Assembly: GCF_000379765.1 (NCBI RefSeq) | Contig: NZ_KB903435.1 | Span: 62,110 to 126,109 of the forward strand | Direction of reading: 5' to 3' | DNA from: Flexithrix dorotheae DSM 6795 | GTDB taxonomy: Bacteria; Bacteroidota; Bacteroidia; Cytophagales; Flammeovirgaceae | DNA length: 64,000 nucleotides | Shown here: positions 1-11,000 of the stretch, piece after piece | How positions within the stretch are numbered: position 1 is the first letter of the stretch | Layout of the letters: each line of letters begins with the position of its first letter | Program-made: the position numbers and the translations under genes | Notes under the pieces: generated by a model | What the model was told of the DNA's origin: nothing | Databases searched by the model: none | The model's input: only the letters and a program-made list of their open reading frames with translations

Positions 1-1
1 C

Positions 2-109
2 TCTTCCACAGGCCAGGATATCTTTACCTACGATCCGGAATGCAATGGAGCAAAAGATTATTTAGCACTTTCAAAAGAATTTTTAAATGGCAAAGAAGAA
101 AAAGTTTGA
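2..109 (+). CDS. parA: ParA-family partition ATPase, C-terminal end only
   Basis: Reading in frame from base 2 gives 35 codons and then TGA. The peptide contains TGQDIFTYDPECNGAKDY, which I recognise as the conserved end of ParA/Soj-type ATPases of Bacteroidota replicons (usual form: SGKDIFTYDPKCNGAKDY). ParA is the Walker-type ATPase that, with ParB, moves sister replicons apart. The rest of the gene lies before the window. Its stop lies 23 bases inside the following parB-like gene, so the two are likely translationally coupled. The piece is short, so the call rests on this motif and on the neighbours. Confidence 0.75.
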   Translation, partial: SSTGQDIFTYDPECNGAKDYLALSKEFLNGKEEKV

Positions 110-935
110 TGCTATACTTGGGAATGCATTAAGTAAATCAGATACATTTTCCAATGAAACCATAAAAGTTGATCAGGAATTTAAACAACTGATCCCAGCA
201 CTTACAGAGGAAGAGAAGTTTCAATTAGAACAAAATCTTATTAAGGAAGGCGTAAGAGAACCCCTTGTTGTTTGGGAGGAGGAAAACATCCTGCTCGATG
301 GACATAACAGGTTTGAAATTTCTCAAAATAACAATCTTTCTTTTAAAGTAAGCAGGCAATCATTTACTTCCAGAGAAGAGGCAAAAGACTGGATGATTGC
401 CAACCAGCTTGGGAAAAGAAACCTGACGAATGAACAAAAAAGCTACTTGAGAGGACTAAGGTATTTATCGGACAAACAACAGGGAAAGCGATCGGATTTA
501 ACTTCTGGACAAAATGTCCAAAAGTCAACAGCAACAATAATAGCCGACCAGTATAACGTGGATGAAAAGACGGTAAGAAGGGATGCCCAATATGCCAAGG
601 GAGTCGATTTAATTGGAAAATCCAATCCTGAACTTAAAAGTGCAATTCTGAAAGGTGATGCAAAAATCAATAAATCGGATGTCCAAAAACTCGCTGGAAT
701 TGAAAACAAAAAACTAAATATTCAATCAGCTCAGGATATTAAGAAAATCCTTACCAAACACAGTTCATCAAAAACTGAATTAGCAAAAAGCACTACCGAG
801 GGAATAAATGCTAATGTCAAAAAAATTAGAAATAAAATATTCAATGAATTGGATAAGTATATTTCTACAGGAAACCCGAAATCCTTCGACCAAATTATCA
901 ATCAATTGGAGGCCCTGAAAAAAGAGATCTCCTGA
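87..935 (+). CDS. parB: ParB-like partition / DNA-binding protein
   Basis: The 282-aa protein has the ParB N-terminal layout: a segment ending LIKEGVREPLVVWEEENIL, then LDGHNRFEI at about residues 69-77, in the place of the GERRxRA-type nucleotide-binding box of the ParB/Srx fold. A helix-turn-helix follows at about 150-175 (STATIIADQYNVDEKTVRRD). The C-terminal 80 residues are lysine-rich and probably helical, which fits dimerisation. It is expected to bind centromere-like sites and work with the overlapping ParA. The start overlaps the parA stop region, and a gap of only 62 bases follows before the primase-helicase gene. The box II sequence (DGHNR instead of GERR) is typical of plasmid ParB-like proteins rather than chromosomal Spo0J, so CTPase activity is uncertain. 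Confidence 0.75.
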   Translation: MAKKKKFDAILGNALSKSDTFSNETIKVDQEFKQLIPALTEEEKFQLEQNLIKEGVREPLVVWEEENILLDGHNRFEISQNNNLSFKVSRQSFTSREEAKDWMIANQLGKRNLTNEQKSYLRGLRYLSDKQQGKRSDLTSGQNVQKSTATIIADQYNVDEKTVRRDAQYAKGVDLIGKSNPELKSAILKGDAKINKSDVQKLAGIENKKLNIQSAQDIKKILTKHSSSKTELAKSTTEGINANVKKIRNKIFNELDKYISTGNPKSFDQIINQLEALKKEIS

Positions 936-997
936 TATTAGATTTTCATTATAATACCAATTATCCTTTTTTTCAATAATATTTTTTGAGATAAGAA

Positions 998-3403
998 ATG
1001 CCTGAATTAAGCGAATTTTTAGAAACCGATATTTATCCTGCGGTATTTTCCCGACTGGATACCTTATTGCCTGAGTTTGATTTACAATATAAAAAAGGAT
1101 ATTGGCAAAGTGGGAAACAGAATAAATTGAAAACGGATGGGACAGAAGGCAGCACTGGCGGCTCAGTTTATATTTATGAAAACAGACCGGGGATTTTGAA
1201 GAGTTTTAAAGCCTCCTCCCCTTCTAAAAATCTTGTAGCTTATATTACCGAAAGGGATGGAATTTCCTGGATAGAAGCGGCAAATTTTCTTGCTGAGCAG
1301 GTGAACCTTACCCTCCCACATTCCAACCCGGAGCAAATCCAAAAACAAAAGGAAAACACACAAATAAAGGAAATCTGGTCGTCTGTAGAAAATTACTTTC
1401 AATACTTATTATTACATGAAAAAGAAGGGGAAGCGCATGTAAAATACCTGAAAGAGGAGAGGGCATTTACTGATCAGGATATAGAAAATACTGGATTTGG
1501 ATTCTATCCGGGAAAAAGCCGGTTAAAAAAATATCTCCTCAAGTCGGGATATGAAGAAGACAAAATTGACTCCCTGCTTACTTCTTTCACTTCAGAAGAA
1601 AAGTTTGACCTGGCTATTCCGGTAACTGACAAACTGGGAAGGACAGAGGGGTTTATCCTCAGAAATATTAAACCTGCTCACAAAGGAGACCGGTATCGAT
1701 ATACTGAAGGTTATGAAAAGTCAAGAAACTTATTTAACCTAAATATAAGAAAGACTTCCCCCGATAAACCACTTATATTGGTAGAGGGCCAGATTGATTG
1801 TAAACTGATGGAATCCCGAGGTTTGGAAAGCGTAGTTTCCATTAATGGCAGTGATTTATCAGATGCGCAGGCAGGGCAAATACTCGAAAGTAAAGCCAAA
1901 ATTATCATTTTTTGCCTTGATGGAGATTCTGCAGGAAAGTTCGCTACGGAAAAAGGCCTGGAAAAACTCTTAAACAGCCCTGAGAGTGAATTTCTCAGTT
2001 TCTTAATAGTTGCCCTACCAGAGCAGGAAAAAGACCCTAATGAGGTGATAAAAGCCTTAGGCGAAGAATCCCTACAAAAGGCGATAGATGAAGCCCTTCC
2101 TCTACATATTTGGTTAAATATTTCTATTCTGGAAAAAATAAAGACCAGTGAGGGAGATATGCTTACCCAGGTGGAAGAAGAAAAATACCTGGAATCTATT
2201 GCGGCCCATGCTTCTACCATTAAAAACCAGCTTACAAAAGGCAAATTTCTGGATGTATTTATGCAGAGCCGGGGAGAAGAAGCTGGAATTACCCGCCAAA
2301 CTATTGAAGAAGCTGCAGCAAAACTACGGTATAACCATCAGAAAGAACAAGAAGCCAAAGACCTGCAAAGGGTTACTCAAATTGCCTCAAGGCTATTGAG
2401 GGAAGGACAGGTTCTGGAGGCCAAACAACAATTGGAAAATAAACTTTCCCAATTCGTAAGCATTGAAATCCAGGAGAAAGTCAAACCCTATACCTATTCT
2501 GAATTTGTAGAGGAAACCGCTACCGAACCAGACGATCTTATCACAGGAATTGCTTCACTTGACAGAATTATAAAAATTCCTCAATCTGCTATTACGCTGG
2601 TAGCCGCAAGACCATCACATGGCAAAACAACCCTTATGCTTAATATGTTTTATAACATGATCAAGCATTACCCTGAAAGACAATTTTCATTTTTTACTTA
2701 TGAGGAACCTGCCAAATATCTTTTACTCAAAATTCTCAACAGGATATTATATGAAGAATTTAAGTATAAGAGTGATTTGAACTTTTTAAGAAGTTATCAG
2801 GCAGGTAAAATTAATACGATTGATCAGGTGGAACAAGCCAAAAAAAGGCTGAGTGAACTCATTAATCACAAAAGACTAAATATTTTTAGCTTTAACCTGA
2901 ATGATAAAGAACTGGCTGAGGCCATAAAAGCTCAATACAAAAAGGGAACAACCGGAGCCGTTTATATAGATTATATTCAAAAAATCCCAGTCAGTCAACA
3001 AGCTAAGGGGTATGAGGTCATCAAACAAATTTCCAATACCATTTTAAATAAAATAGCTGTTCCTTTGCAAATTCCAGTAATTTTGGGAGCGCAATTTAAC
3101 CGGGAAGCCAGAGCCAACAGGGTAGGGGAACTGCACTCTGATATGCTCAGAGAAGGTGGAGATTTGGAGCAGGATGCGAATACTATCCTGGGATTGCTAA
3201 ATTATAATTTTGTGGATGAAACTGAGGATGAAATGGGAACGCCATTGAAGAAGGGAGAAATTTCTCAGATTGACATAAAAACTTTGAAATACAGAAACGG
3301 AACCCCGGGAAAAATTGCTAACTTAGAACTACACGGTAAGCACCATTATGTACAAACACTGGAAAAAGAGAATACCTTAAACTATTTGGGTAATAATGGA
3401 TAA
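998..3403 (+). CDS. Toprim primase / DnaB-type replicative helicase fusion
   Basis: The 801-aa protein combines primase and helicase parts in the order seen in phage T7 gp4-like enzymes. Residues 1-130 resemble a primase zinc-finger region (WIEAANFLAEQ) but have no cysteine, so the CHC2 zinc site is missing. A toprim domain follows, with VEGQID (Glu near residue 263) and CLDGDSAG (Asp near 308). The C-terminal half is a RecA/DnaB helicase core: Walker A ARPSHGKTT near 534-545, Walker B-like VYIDYIQ near 655, and GAQFNREAR plus the REGGDLEQDAN segment near 700-730. It should unwind DNA and lay primers for replication of this replicon. It lies between parB and the initiator gene and overlaps the latter by 8 bases, so the genes look like one replication operon. 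Priming activity without the zinc finger is not certain. Confidence 0.85.
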   Translation: MPELSEFLETDIYPAVFSRLDTLLPEFDLQYKKGYWQSGKQNKLKTDGTEGSTGGSVYIYENRPGILKSFKASSPSKNLVAYITERDGISWIEAANFLAEQVNLTLPHSNPEQIQKQKENTQIKEIWSSVENYFQYLLLHEKEGEAHVKYLKEERAFTDQDIENTGFGFYPGKSRLKKYLLKSGYEEDKIDSLLTSFTSEEKFDLAIPVTDKLGRTEGFILRNIKPAHKGDRYRYTEGYEKSRNLFNLNIRKTSPDKPLILVEGQIDCKLMESRGLESVVSINGSDLSDAQAGQILESKAKIIIFCLDGDSAGKFATEKGLEKLLNSPESEFLSFLIVALPEQEKDPNEVIKALGEESLQKAIDEALPLHIWLNISILEKIKTSEGDMLTQVEEEKYLESIAAHASTIKNQLTKGKFLDVFMQSRGEEAGITRQTIEEAAAKLRYNHQKEQEAKDLQRVTQIASRLLREGQVLEAKQQLENKLSQFVSIEIQEKVKPYTYSEFVEETATEPDDLITGIASLDRIIKIPQSAITLVAARPSHGKTTLMLNMFYNMIKHYPERQFSFFTYEEPAKYLLLKILNRILYEEFKYKSDLNFLRSYQAGKINTIDQVEQAKKRLSELINHKRLNIFSFNLNDKELAEAIKAQYKKGTTGAVYIDYIQKIPVSQQAKGYEVIKQISNTILNKIAVPLQIPVILGAQFNREARANRVGELHSDMLREGGDLEQDANTILGLLNYNFVDETEDEMGTPLKKGEISQIDIKTLKYRNGTPGKIANLELHGKHHYVQTLEKENTLNYLGNNG

Positions 3404-4829
3404 GAAGCTAGAAAAGAAGATAAAGGATTATTTGTATGAAAGAGGCTATCACCAGGCACTCGTTAACCAGGTGATAAAAGCCCTTACCCAGGAGGATGCC
3501 ATTAAGCAAGCTGAGTTTCTCAACAGGATAATCGGTGAATTAAAGAATTTTTACAATGTGCTGGCCCAGGAGCAGGACTTAGTACTGGAAAGAGATGGAA
3601 AGTTTATAAAAAGCACAGAGAAGGAAATTTCCCAGGCCCTTTCCCTTCAAAGCGAAATGCTTAAAACCGGATTAAATAAATTTAAGGAAAGCGGATCGGT
3701 AGAACTCTTTAACTATTTTTCTAATGACCAAATCCTGCTCTTTTCCCATATTATTGCCGAATATTTAAAGCAAAGCATTACCCCGGTAATCCGGCATGGT
3801 CACGAACTATTTAAGGTTTATGCCAGGAAGCAACTCAATGGAAAACAGCTTTCCATATTTTCTGCAGAGCAAACACCCAGAAAGGTTCAGGAAACAGAAC
3901 TTTTTAATAAAAAAATAGATGAATTACTGACAAGTAATCAAGCAAAAAATCCAAGTTCTATATCCAGGGCTATTGACCTCCCTCCAATTTTTGAAAATAA
4001 TATGCCTTCCGATGTCCTTCAACAGGTTTCAAGGGATTTTTCTGAAAATGAGGTGAAGTCTATTCATGCTATAGTAGGCCTGGTGAATAAGGCCATTGCC
4101 ACTAAGGACATTGAATACGTGAAAAACCTGGATTTGGTAGTGCTGGAGTTTGATTTAGGCGAATATTATAACCTTTACGGGCTGGTGAAAAAGAAGGAAA
4201 AGGATGGGAAATTCAGGTTTGATACCAGAGCTCAGGACAGGGCCAAACAAGGTTTATTAGAGCTACATAACAGGGAGTTTATTTTGCCAAATGAAAAAAC
4301 AGTTGTAAGTAAAAAAAGCACAAAAACAATTAGGGAAATCAATATCAAGAAACTGGTTGATATTAAGGGAATAAAAATAGTAGAAGAACAGAAAACAGGT
4401 CATGAAAAAATCATTTTGAGTAACAGCATGAAGCTTACCCTTGATGGAGTTTTCCTAAGGGATTTACAGAAAAATTATTTTAAACTTCCCAAATACCTGA
4501 ATAAAGAAATAGTGGATGCAATGGGGGGAAAACGGATTTCCCCAGCCATTCAATTATTTGTGGTTAATTTATTTGCCCATGCCCAGAAGGCTCAAACCAA
4601 TACTATAGAACAAAATTATGAAACCCTGATTCCAATTATGAGATTGGAGAATTATGCGAAAAACGGCAGGAAAGGCATCATTAAAAAGAGAATAAGCCAG
4701 GGAATAGAGTGTGCCATGAAAATTGGAATTTTGAAAAATTTTGAAGAAGGCCGAAACAAATGGGGAGGATTGAAATATATTTTTCATGTCAATCTGGATT
4801 ACTTCAAATTCAATCAGGAAATAGATTAA
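3396..4829 (+). CDS. Putative replication initiator (winged-helix Rep protein)
   Basis: The 477-aa protein starts 8 bases inside the primase-helicase gene. I see two segments that read like the paired winged-helix domains of plasmid Rep initiators (RepB/Rep_3 class). One is at about residues 205-300 (NEVKSIHAIVGLVNKAIA ... DRAKQGLLELHNREFIL). The other is at about 365-470 (LPKYLNKEIVDAMGG, ISPAIQLFVVNLFAHA, then RKGIIKKRISQGIECAMKIG before an aromatic C-terminus). The N-terminal 200 residues are helical and charged, with no recognised motif. The replication role rests on this fold impression, the adjacent par and primase-helicase genes, and three iteron-like repeats immediately downstream (4869-4986). 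I infer that it binds the GGTKGGTG-type repeats. A non-replicative DNA-binding protein of a mobile element remains possible. Confidence 0.6.
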   Translation: MDKKLEKKIKDYLYERGYHQALVNQVIKALTQEDAIKQAEFLNRIIGELKNFYNVLAQEQDLVLERDGKFIKSTEKEISQALSLQSEMLKTGLNKFKESGSVELFNYFSNDQILLFSHIIAEYLKQSITPVIRHGHELFKVYARKQLNGKQLSIFSAEQTPRKVQETELFNKKIDELLTSNQAKNPSSISRAIDLPPIFENNMPSDVLQQVSRDFSENEVKSIHAIVGLVNKAIATKDIEYVKNLDLVVLEFDLGEYYNLYGLVKKKEKDGKFRFDTRAQDRAKQGLLELHNREFILPNEKTVVSKKSTKTIREINIKKLVDIKGIKIVEEQKTGHEKIILSNSMKLTLDGVFLRDLQKNYFKLPKYLNKEIVDAMGGKRISPAIQLFVVNLFAHAQKAQTNTIEQNYETLIPIMRLENYAKNGRKGIIKKRISQGIECAMKIGILKNFEEGRNKWGGLKYIFHVNLDYFKFNQEID

Positions 4830-4868
4830 ATATTTAAACCCAAACTTCCATTGATGTTAAACAGTTAA

Positions 4869-4986
4869 AGTTGGTGCCAGTTGTGTACTAATTCCTGTAT
4901 TATTTTCATATTGGTGGGTGTTAGTTATGCAGTATTTCCTTCCAAATCCTTTAATCTCGTAAAGAAGGTGGGTGTCAGTCGTGCAG
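4869..4986 (+). repeat. Three iteron-like 20-bp direct repeats downstream of rep
   Basis: Copies start at 4869 (degenerate, AGTTGGTGCCAGTTGTGTAC), 4913 (GGTGGGTGTTAGTTATGCAG) and 4967 (GGTGGGTGTCAGTCGTGCAG). All point the same way, 44 and 54 bases apart, with AT-rich spacers. They match the repeats at 18191-18653. Their position just after the initiator-like gene suggests Rep-binding sites, for replication control or autoregulation. The repeats are seen directly; the binding is inferred. Confidence 0.7.
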
Positions 4987-5010
4987 TTACCAATCCTATT
5001 GAGTATTATA

Positions 5011-5044
5011 AAAAAAATCCCTACCAAATTAAATGGTAGGGATT
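5011..5044 (-). terminator. Rho-independent terminator of the giant PKD gene
   Basis: A perfect 11-bp stem, AATCCCTACCA (5016-5026) with TGGTAGGGATT (5034-5044) and a 7-base loop, is followed on the minus strand by a run of seven Ts. It lies 23 bases beyond the stop of the minus-strand gene. Confidence 0.9.
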
Positions 5045-5066
5045 CAGGTATAAATTTAAACTGTTT

Positions 5067-8000
5067 TTATCTGATCAATAGCACAGATCCGGAATAGATA
5101 ATTTCTTTATCAGGTTCTAATTCACTCGTATAGGTAACCTTATAGGGATAAGTTCCTGAAGGCATATCTTTTCCCAAATAATCACCTATCCAGCCTTTTG
5201 TAGGTTCTGTGGTTTTAAATATTGGTTCACCCCATCGGTTATAAATGATTAACTCAAAGGCAACCATATGGGCCCATTCCGGTTTGAAATCATCATTAAC
5301 CCCATCTCCATTAGGTGTAAATGCTGTTGGGAAATAAACCCTTGGAGGGCACAATTCTGTTACTTTCACAGATTTTCTGGAAGTACAACCAACAGAATTT
5401 TCTACAATCACATGATAAATTCCCTCTTTCTCAACTTCAATGATTTGGGTGGTCATATCATTACTCCAGGTATAAGCACTTCCTGCTCCAGCATCCAGTT
5501 TTAGAGGACCATCTTCAAAACAGTGTATCTGTTCTTCAGGAAGGGTTTCAATTGTTGGAATACTATCGAAATTAACCGTTATGGTTTTAGTAAAAATACA
5601 TTCCTTACCCAAATAATCCACCACTGCTTCCACAAAGTAATCACCTGGCTCAGTTACAGCAATTCGAGCTGATCTGTCCCCTGTGGACCAAAGGTATTTT
5701 GCATCATAACCTACTATAGAGGCGTCCAGTATGGGAATCTCGCCCTGACAAACCGCAGTATCCGCATTTAGAATAGGCTCCGGAACTACTACAACCCTAA
5801 CCGAATCAAAACTTAAACAACCATTCTCATCCTGAACGGTAACCGTATAAGTAGTGGTTTCTTCAGGAAGTACATTAATTCCTTTGGTGGTTTCACCTGT
5901 ACTCCATAAATATGTTAATCCTCCTGTAGCAGATAAACTTGTCCTTTCCCCATCACACAATCGCTTATCAATTCCGGCATAAGCCTCAGGTAGGGAATAA
6001 ATAGTTATAGGTTTCACAATTGTGTCCACGCATCCTGTAATACTGGTCACTTTTAGTAATACTTCATAATCACCCGGCTCATCATAAATAAATCCAACTT
6101 CTGCTCCTTCCAATTCAAATTTTCCATCATGATCAAAATCCCATTCCTGTGAGACAAAATCTCTACCTGCATCATTGGAGGTACTTATAAACTGAGCTTC
6201 ACTTCCAAAACAAACATTTTCAGTATTGAAATCAGCCACAGGGCTTTGGTATACAGTAAGTTCCTGGCTTGTTTGACTGATACAACCATTATTTGTTGTC
6301 ACTGTTAGCGTAACTTTATATACTCCTGCATCTGGATAGGTAATACTTGGGTTTTGCTTTGTTGAAGTCATTGCTACCCCACCAATTGAAGTTCCAAAAT
6401 CCCATACCCATGTGGAAAGAAAATCCGTTTCCGGAAAAGGTAGTGAAGTAGAGTCAATAAAGAAGCTCACCTGACCGTTACAGAGGTTTTCTGAAAGGAA
6501 AACCACTTCGGGAACCGGATGAACCTTTACCGGATAAGTAATGAAATGAGAACATCCATTGTTTGTGGTAACCGTAAGTGTCACATCATAAGTCCCGGCT
6601 GCGGTATAATCGAATGTTGGATGCTGTAAATTACTATCCTCTTTTCCATCTCCATCAAAATCCCAAGACCAGGTATTGATTACACTTGTTAAAATTTCAT
6701 CACCATTCATATCTTTTTCCACAGTAGATTTATCAGTAAATACAGTGGTATTTCCAAAACAAACCGAAGTAGCTTCAAAATCTGCTATTGGATTAGGCCT
6801 TACAATTACTTCCGATGTATCAGAAGAGAAACATTCTTTATCCGTGTAAGTAGTTAAAATAACGGTATAAGTTCCCGGCTCTTCATATTCATGTGCAGGG
6901 TTTTGGATAAATCCTTTCTTTCCATCACCAAAATCCCATTGCCATAATCCGATTTCATTCCCCGGAGGCTGATTGCCATCACTATTTGGCGTTAATATAC
7001 TCGCATCGGTGAATTGAGTGATACCGCCATGACAAACTGTATCTGCTACAAAATCGGTGATAGGAGAGGGGTGAATCACAAGTGGTTTAATAATCAAATC
7101 CGAACAAGACTCATCCTGGTTTGTGACCACTCTTAAGCTTACTAACACAGTATCCGGAACAATGTATGTAATATTTGGATTTTGAGTTGTAGCAATATCT
7201 CCATTTCCAAAACTCCAGTACCAGGCTTCAATTTTATTACCAGGTATGGAATCCCCATTTGCGTCAGTTTCCAAAGTAGATAAATCAGTGAAGTTAATAT
7301 CCACTCCCTGGCAGTTGGCATCCATAGAGAAATCAGCCACTGGAGCAGGATGAACAATTACATCAACAACAGCTGAAGTATCATTACAGCTTTTATCTGT
7401 TTCTGCTATTAAATAAGCCTGATAAGTTCCTGGAAAATTATAAGTATGAGAAGCTTCCCCTGTAGCAGTTAGTTCCGGTCGTGAGAAATCTCCAAAATCC
7501 CAATACCAGGCTGTAATTGTATTCCCCGGAATAGAATCCCCTTTATAATCTGGATGAATAGTGGTAATATTATCTGTAAATATATTCTCAGCATATTGGC
7601 AAGCCTCTGAAACTGAAAATACCGGAATGGGGTCTGGATGAATGGTAATGGTTTTTATGAGGGTTCTTTCACATCCTAAAGCTGTTGTGATCGTTAATCT
7701 CACATCATAATCTCCTGCTTTTTCATATACAAAGCCTACCTTGTCCTTGTCAGCACCATTTAATACTTCCGTACCATCATTTTTAAAATCCCATTCCCAA
7801 TGCACTATTCCTGGAACCCTGCTTCCGTAAACTGGATCTGGGAAAGTCGTTTGATCCCAGAAGAAAATACTATCGCCCATACAAACATTGATGCTGGTGT
7901 AGCCAAAGTCTACCTGAGGATCATCTACAGGAACATCTATGGTCACTAATTCCTGGCAACCTTTATCAGTAGTTACTCTTAATGTTACAGGATGATCGCC

Positions 8001-11000
8001 TTGATGATTAAATGGAGGAGCAGTTATAAGCTCTCCCGAATCTTCAAAAATACTGTCATTATTAAAATCCCATTCCCAATTGGTGATGCCACCACTTCCT
8101 ACACTACTGCTGCTGCCATCAAAACTAAATGATTCATCAGCGCAAAAGCCCGTAAAAGTAAAGCCAGGTACTGGAATCTGGTCAGTGGTCAGATCAAAAG
8201 TTTTGGTGGTGGAACTAATACAACCTTTATCGGATGTTACGGTCAAAGTAATTGATTTTGTTGCAGGATAAGAAGCTGGAGTAGGATATACCTTTTTAGC
8301 ATTTCTACCATAGACTTTTTCACCATCAAAATCCCATTCAAATTGAACATTACTATATCCTACAGGTATTGTAGAATTATCAAAGAATAATAAAGTAACT
8401 CCATCACAAACATTGGAAATATCAAAATCTACTACTGGCTTAGGATAAATAGTGATATTTTGAGTAGTCGTATCTTTACAACCCTTATTCGTTGTGGTAA
8501 TTAAAGCAACCGTATAATCACCTGCTACACTATGAGCGAAAGAAGGAGTTTCACCCAAGGCGTCTTCAGTAAATGTTGTTCCATCATAATCAAAATCCCA
8601 TTGATACTTATCAATTAGGCTACCGTTAAAGTTAACAACATCGGATGAATTTGAAATCCCAGCCTGCACATCAGAATCCACACAGACATTATCAATTGTA
8701 AAATTTGCAACTGGCTTAGGATTTACAATTATATCTGTTGTTTCAATAGCCGAACAGCCATTATTAGTAACTACCCGAACGGCAACTTTGTAAGCTCCGT
8801 GTGTAGCAAAGTTATAGTCAATCGTTGCTGTTGAATTAGACGTTGTAGCTTCAATGTTAAAATTACTTCCATCATAATTGAAATCCCATTCGTATTGATC
8901 AATAGCTGGTACTGGAGTTACTCCTCCAGGATTTGCTACATTAGAAGCCGAAGCATCAAAAGTAATCACCTCATTGAAACAAACTTCATTACTTGAAGGT
9001 GCAAGTTTTGGCGTTGGTAATGGATAGATATGTACATCTTTGGTAATTACCTCATTACAAGTACTATCGGTAATTGCTCTTAATGTTACAGGATATATTC
9101 CTGTTCCTCCACTAAATAAATGTTGCGGATTCTGAATGAAACTATCTGGAGTTCCATCATTATCAAAATCCCATTCCCATCCTATTACATTTCCAACAGC
9201 AACTGTGGAAGAATCATAAAACTGGACTGTTTCCCCATCGCAAAGGTTTTCTGTGGAGAATTCAGGAACTGGTAGTGGGTTAATAACAATTTCACGGATA
9301 AAAATATCACTACAACCATTACCTGCAAATACCTCCAATGTAGCCTGATAAGTACCAGCAGTTGAGTAAGACCAAAAAGGATTATCTAAATCACCTTCAT
9401 CAAAAATACCATCTCCATCAAAATCCCATCTGATAGAATCTCGTCCACTTATTGGAGGGAAAGTGGATGTATTGGTAAAATCAATTGTTACCCCTTCACA
9501 TAAATTCTGAAATGGGTCAATTTTAAATTTTCCATATGGTCCATCTTCAAAAATAACTTCTACGGTGTCGCTTTTGGCACAAACTGTATCTCCATTATCC
9601 AAAATGTATAAATCCACTGTATAGGTTTTTGTACTAATCACGGCTGGTAGCGTGATTGAAGGATCATTTGAAAACACAGCTCCTCCATCTACCCTCCATT
9701 CATAATGAATGGTACCCAAAGTAATATTATGAGAAGGATTAAAAGCATTTAAAGTCTGATCTCCAAAGTTGATACAATAGGTCGTATCATTACCTATATC
9801 CAAAGTAGGGCAGGGGAGAACGGTAATGGCGATATCCGATGGTGTTGAAAATCTACAGCCTGCTGTATCATATAAAATCATCTCTGGTTCAAACTTACTT
9901 GGTAAGCCAGCTGTAACAGGATTATATATTTTGGATTTGATCGAATCCTGGGGTGTTTTCAAAGTCAGGTCTCCATCGCCATATTGCCACTGATAGGAAT
10001 TGGTTACATTATCAGAAGTACCTTCAAAGTTAACCTCAAATGGCTCATATCCGATGGTATCGTCTACAGCAAAGGTTCCATCAGGCCCTTTAACCTTTAC
10101 AAAATCTGTAATTGTAACAGAATGACTACAATTAATAGAATCCCAAACGGTAAGTGTAACATCAAACCCCTGGGGATTTGGTCTGTCATAAATTCTTGTG
10201 GGGTTTTGTAAGGTTGAAGTTGCACCATCACCAAAATCCCATAACCAGGCTACAACAGGCACTTTTCCCATGGACGTATCCTGGAAACTAATGGCTGCCG
10301 GAGGGCAATTCACTTCAACAGGATCAGCGGTAAATAAGGCTTCTAACTGATGACCAAGGTTTATCTCAAAAGTTTTAGTGATAGTATTTGTACAACCATA
10401 CTTATCGGTTACTTCCAAAGTCACCTCATGTGTTCCATCAGGAAAGTTTGCTTTTGGTTTCCTGTTAGAGGAACTTGGTGAAAAGGTAATACCAGAAGTT
10501 GTTGTACTCCACTTATATTTTGGTTCATAGGCAGTACTATCATGCTTTACTCCCACAAAACTCACCTCCATTGTTCCGCATGATCTAACTGAATCCATCG
10601 TAAAATCAGGCTTGGGCATAGTTGCTCTAATCCAGGTGCTTTTGGAATAATTACATCCTTCATTGGTTTCCACCACAAGTGTTACCTTATATCTATCGCT
10701 TTGTTTAGCTTTTGGCTCAGTAAAAGTATAGGTGAAATTCGCTGATGTTTCAGGTTGGGCAACATTGTCAACTTTCCAGATTCTACTCTTAAAGGTAGCC
10801 CCATGAAAAGTGGACTGATCTTCAAAATTTACCGTTAATGGAGCACAACCATTACTTTTATCTTTTACTAATTTGACATTTGGTCCTGTAACCGTAATCC
10901 AGTCTTGCAATAAAGTATCTACCACACAACCATTGGAAGTTACTTGTAATTCTACATCGAAAGTCCCTGCCTTATTAAATGTTACTTCAGGCGTTTTCCC

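Noticed and set aside
2-109. Start of window as part of an integrated phage or ICE
   Set aside because: No integrase, relaxase, conjugation or phage structural genes appear in the 64 kb, so a replicon backbone is the simpler reading. The region before the window is unseen.
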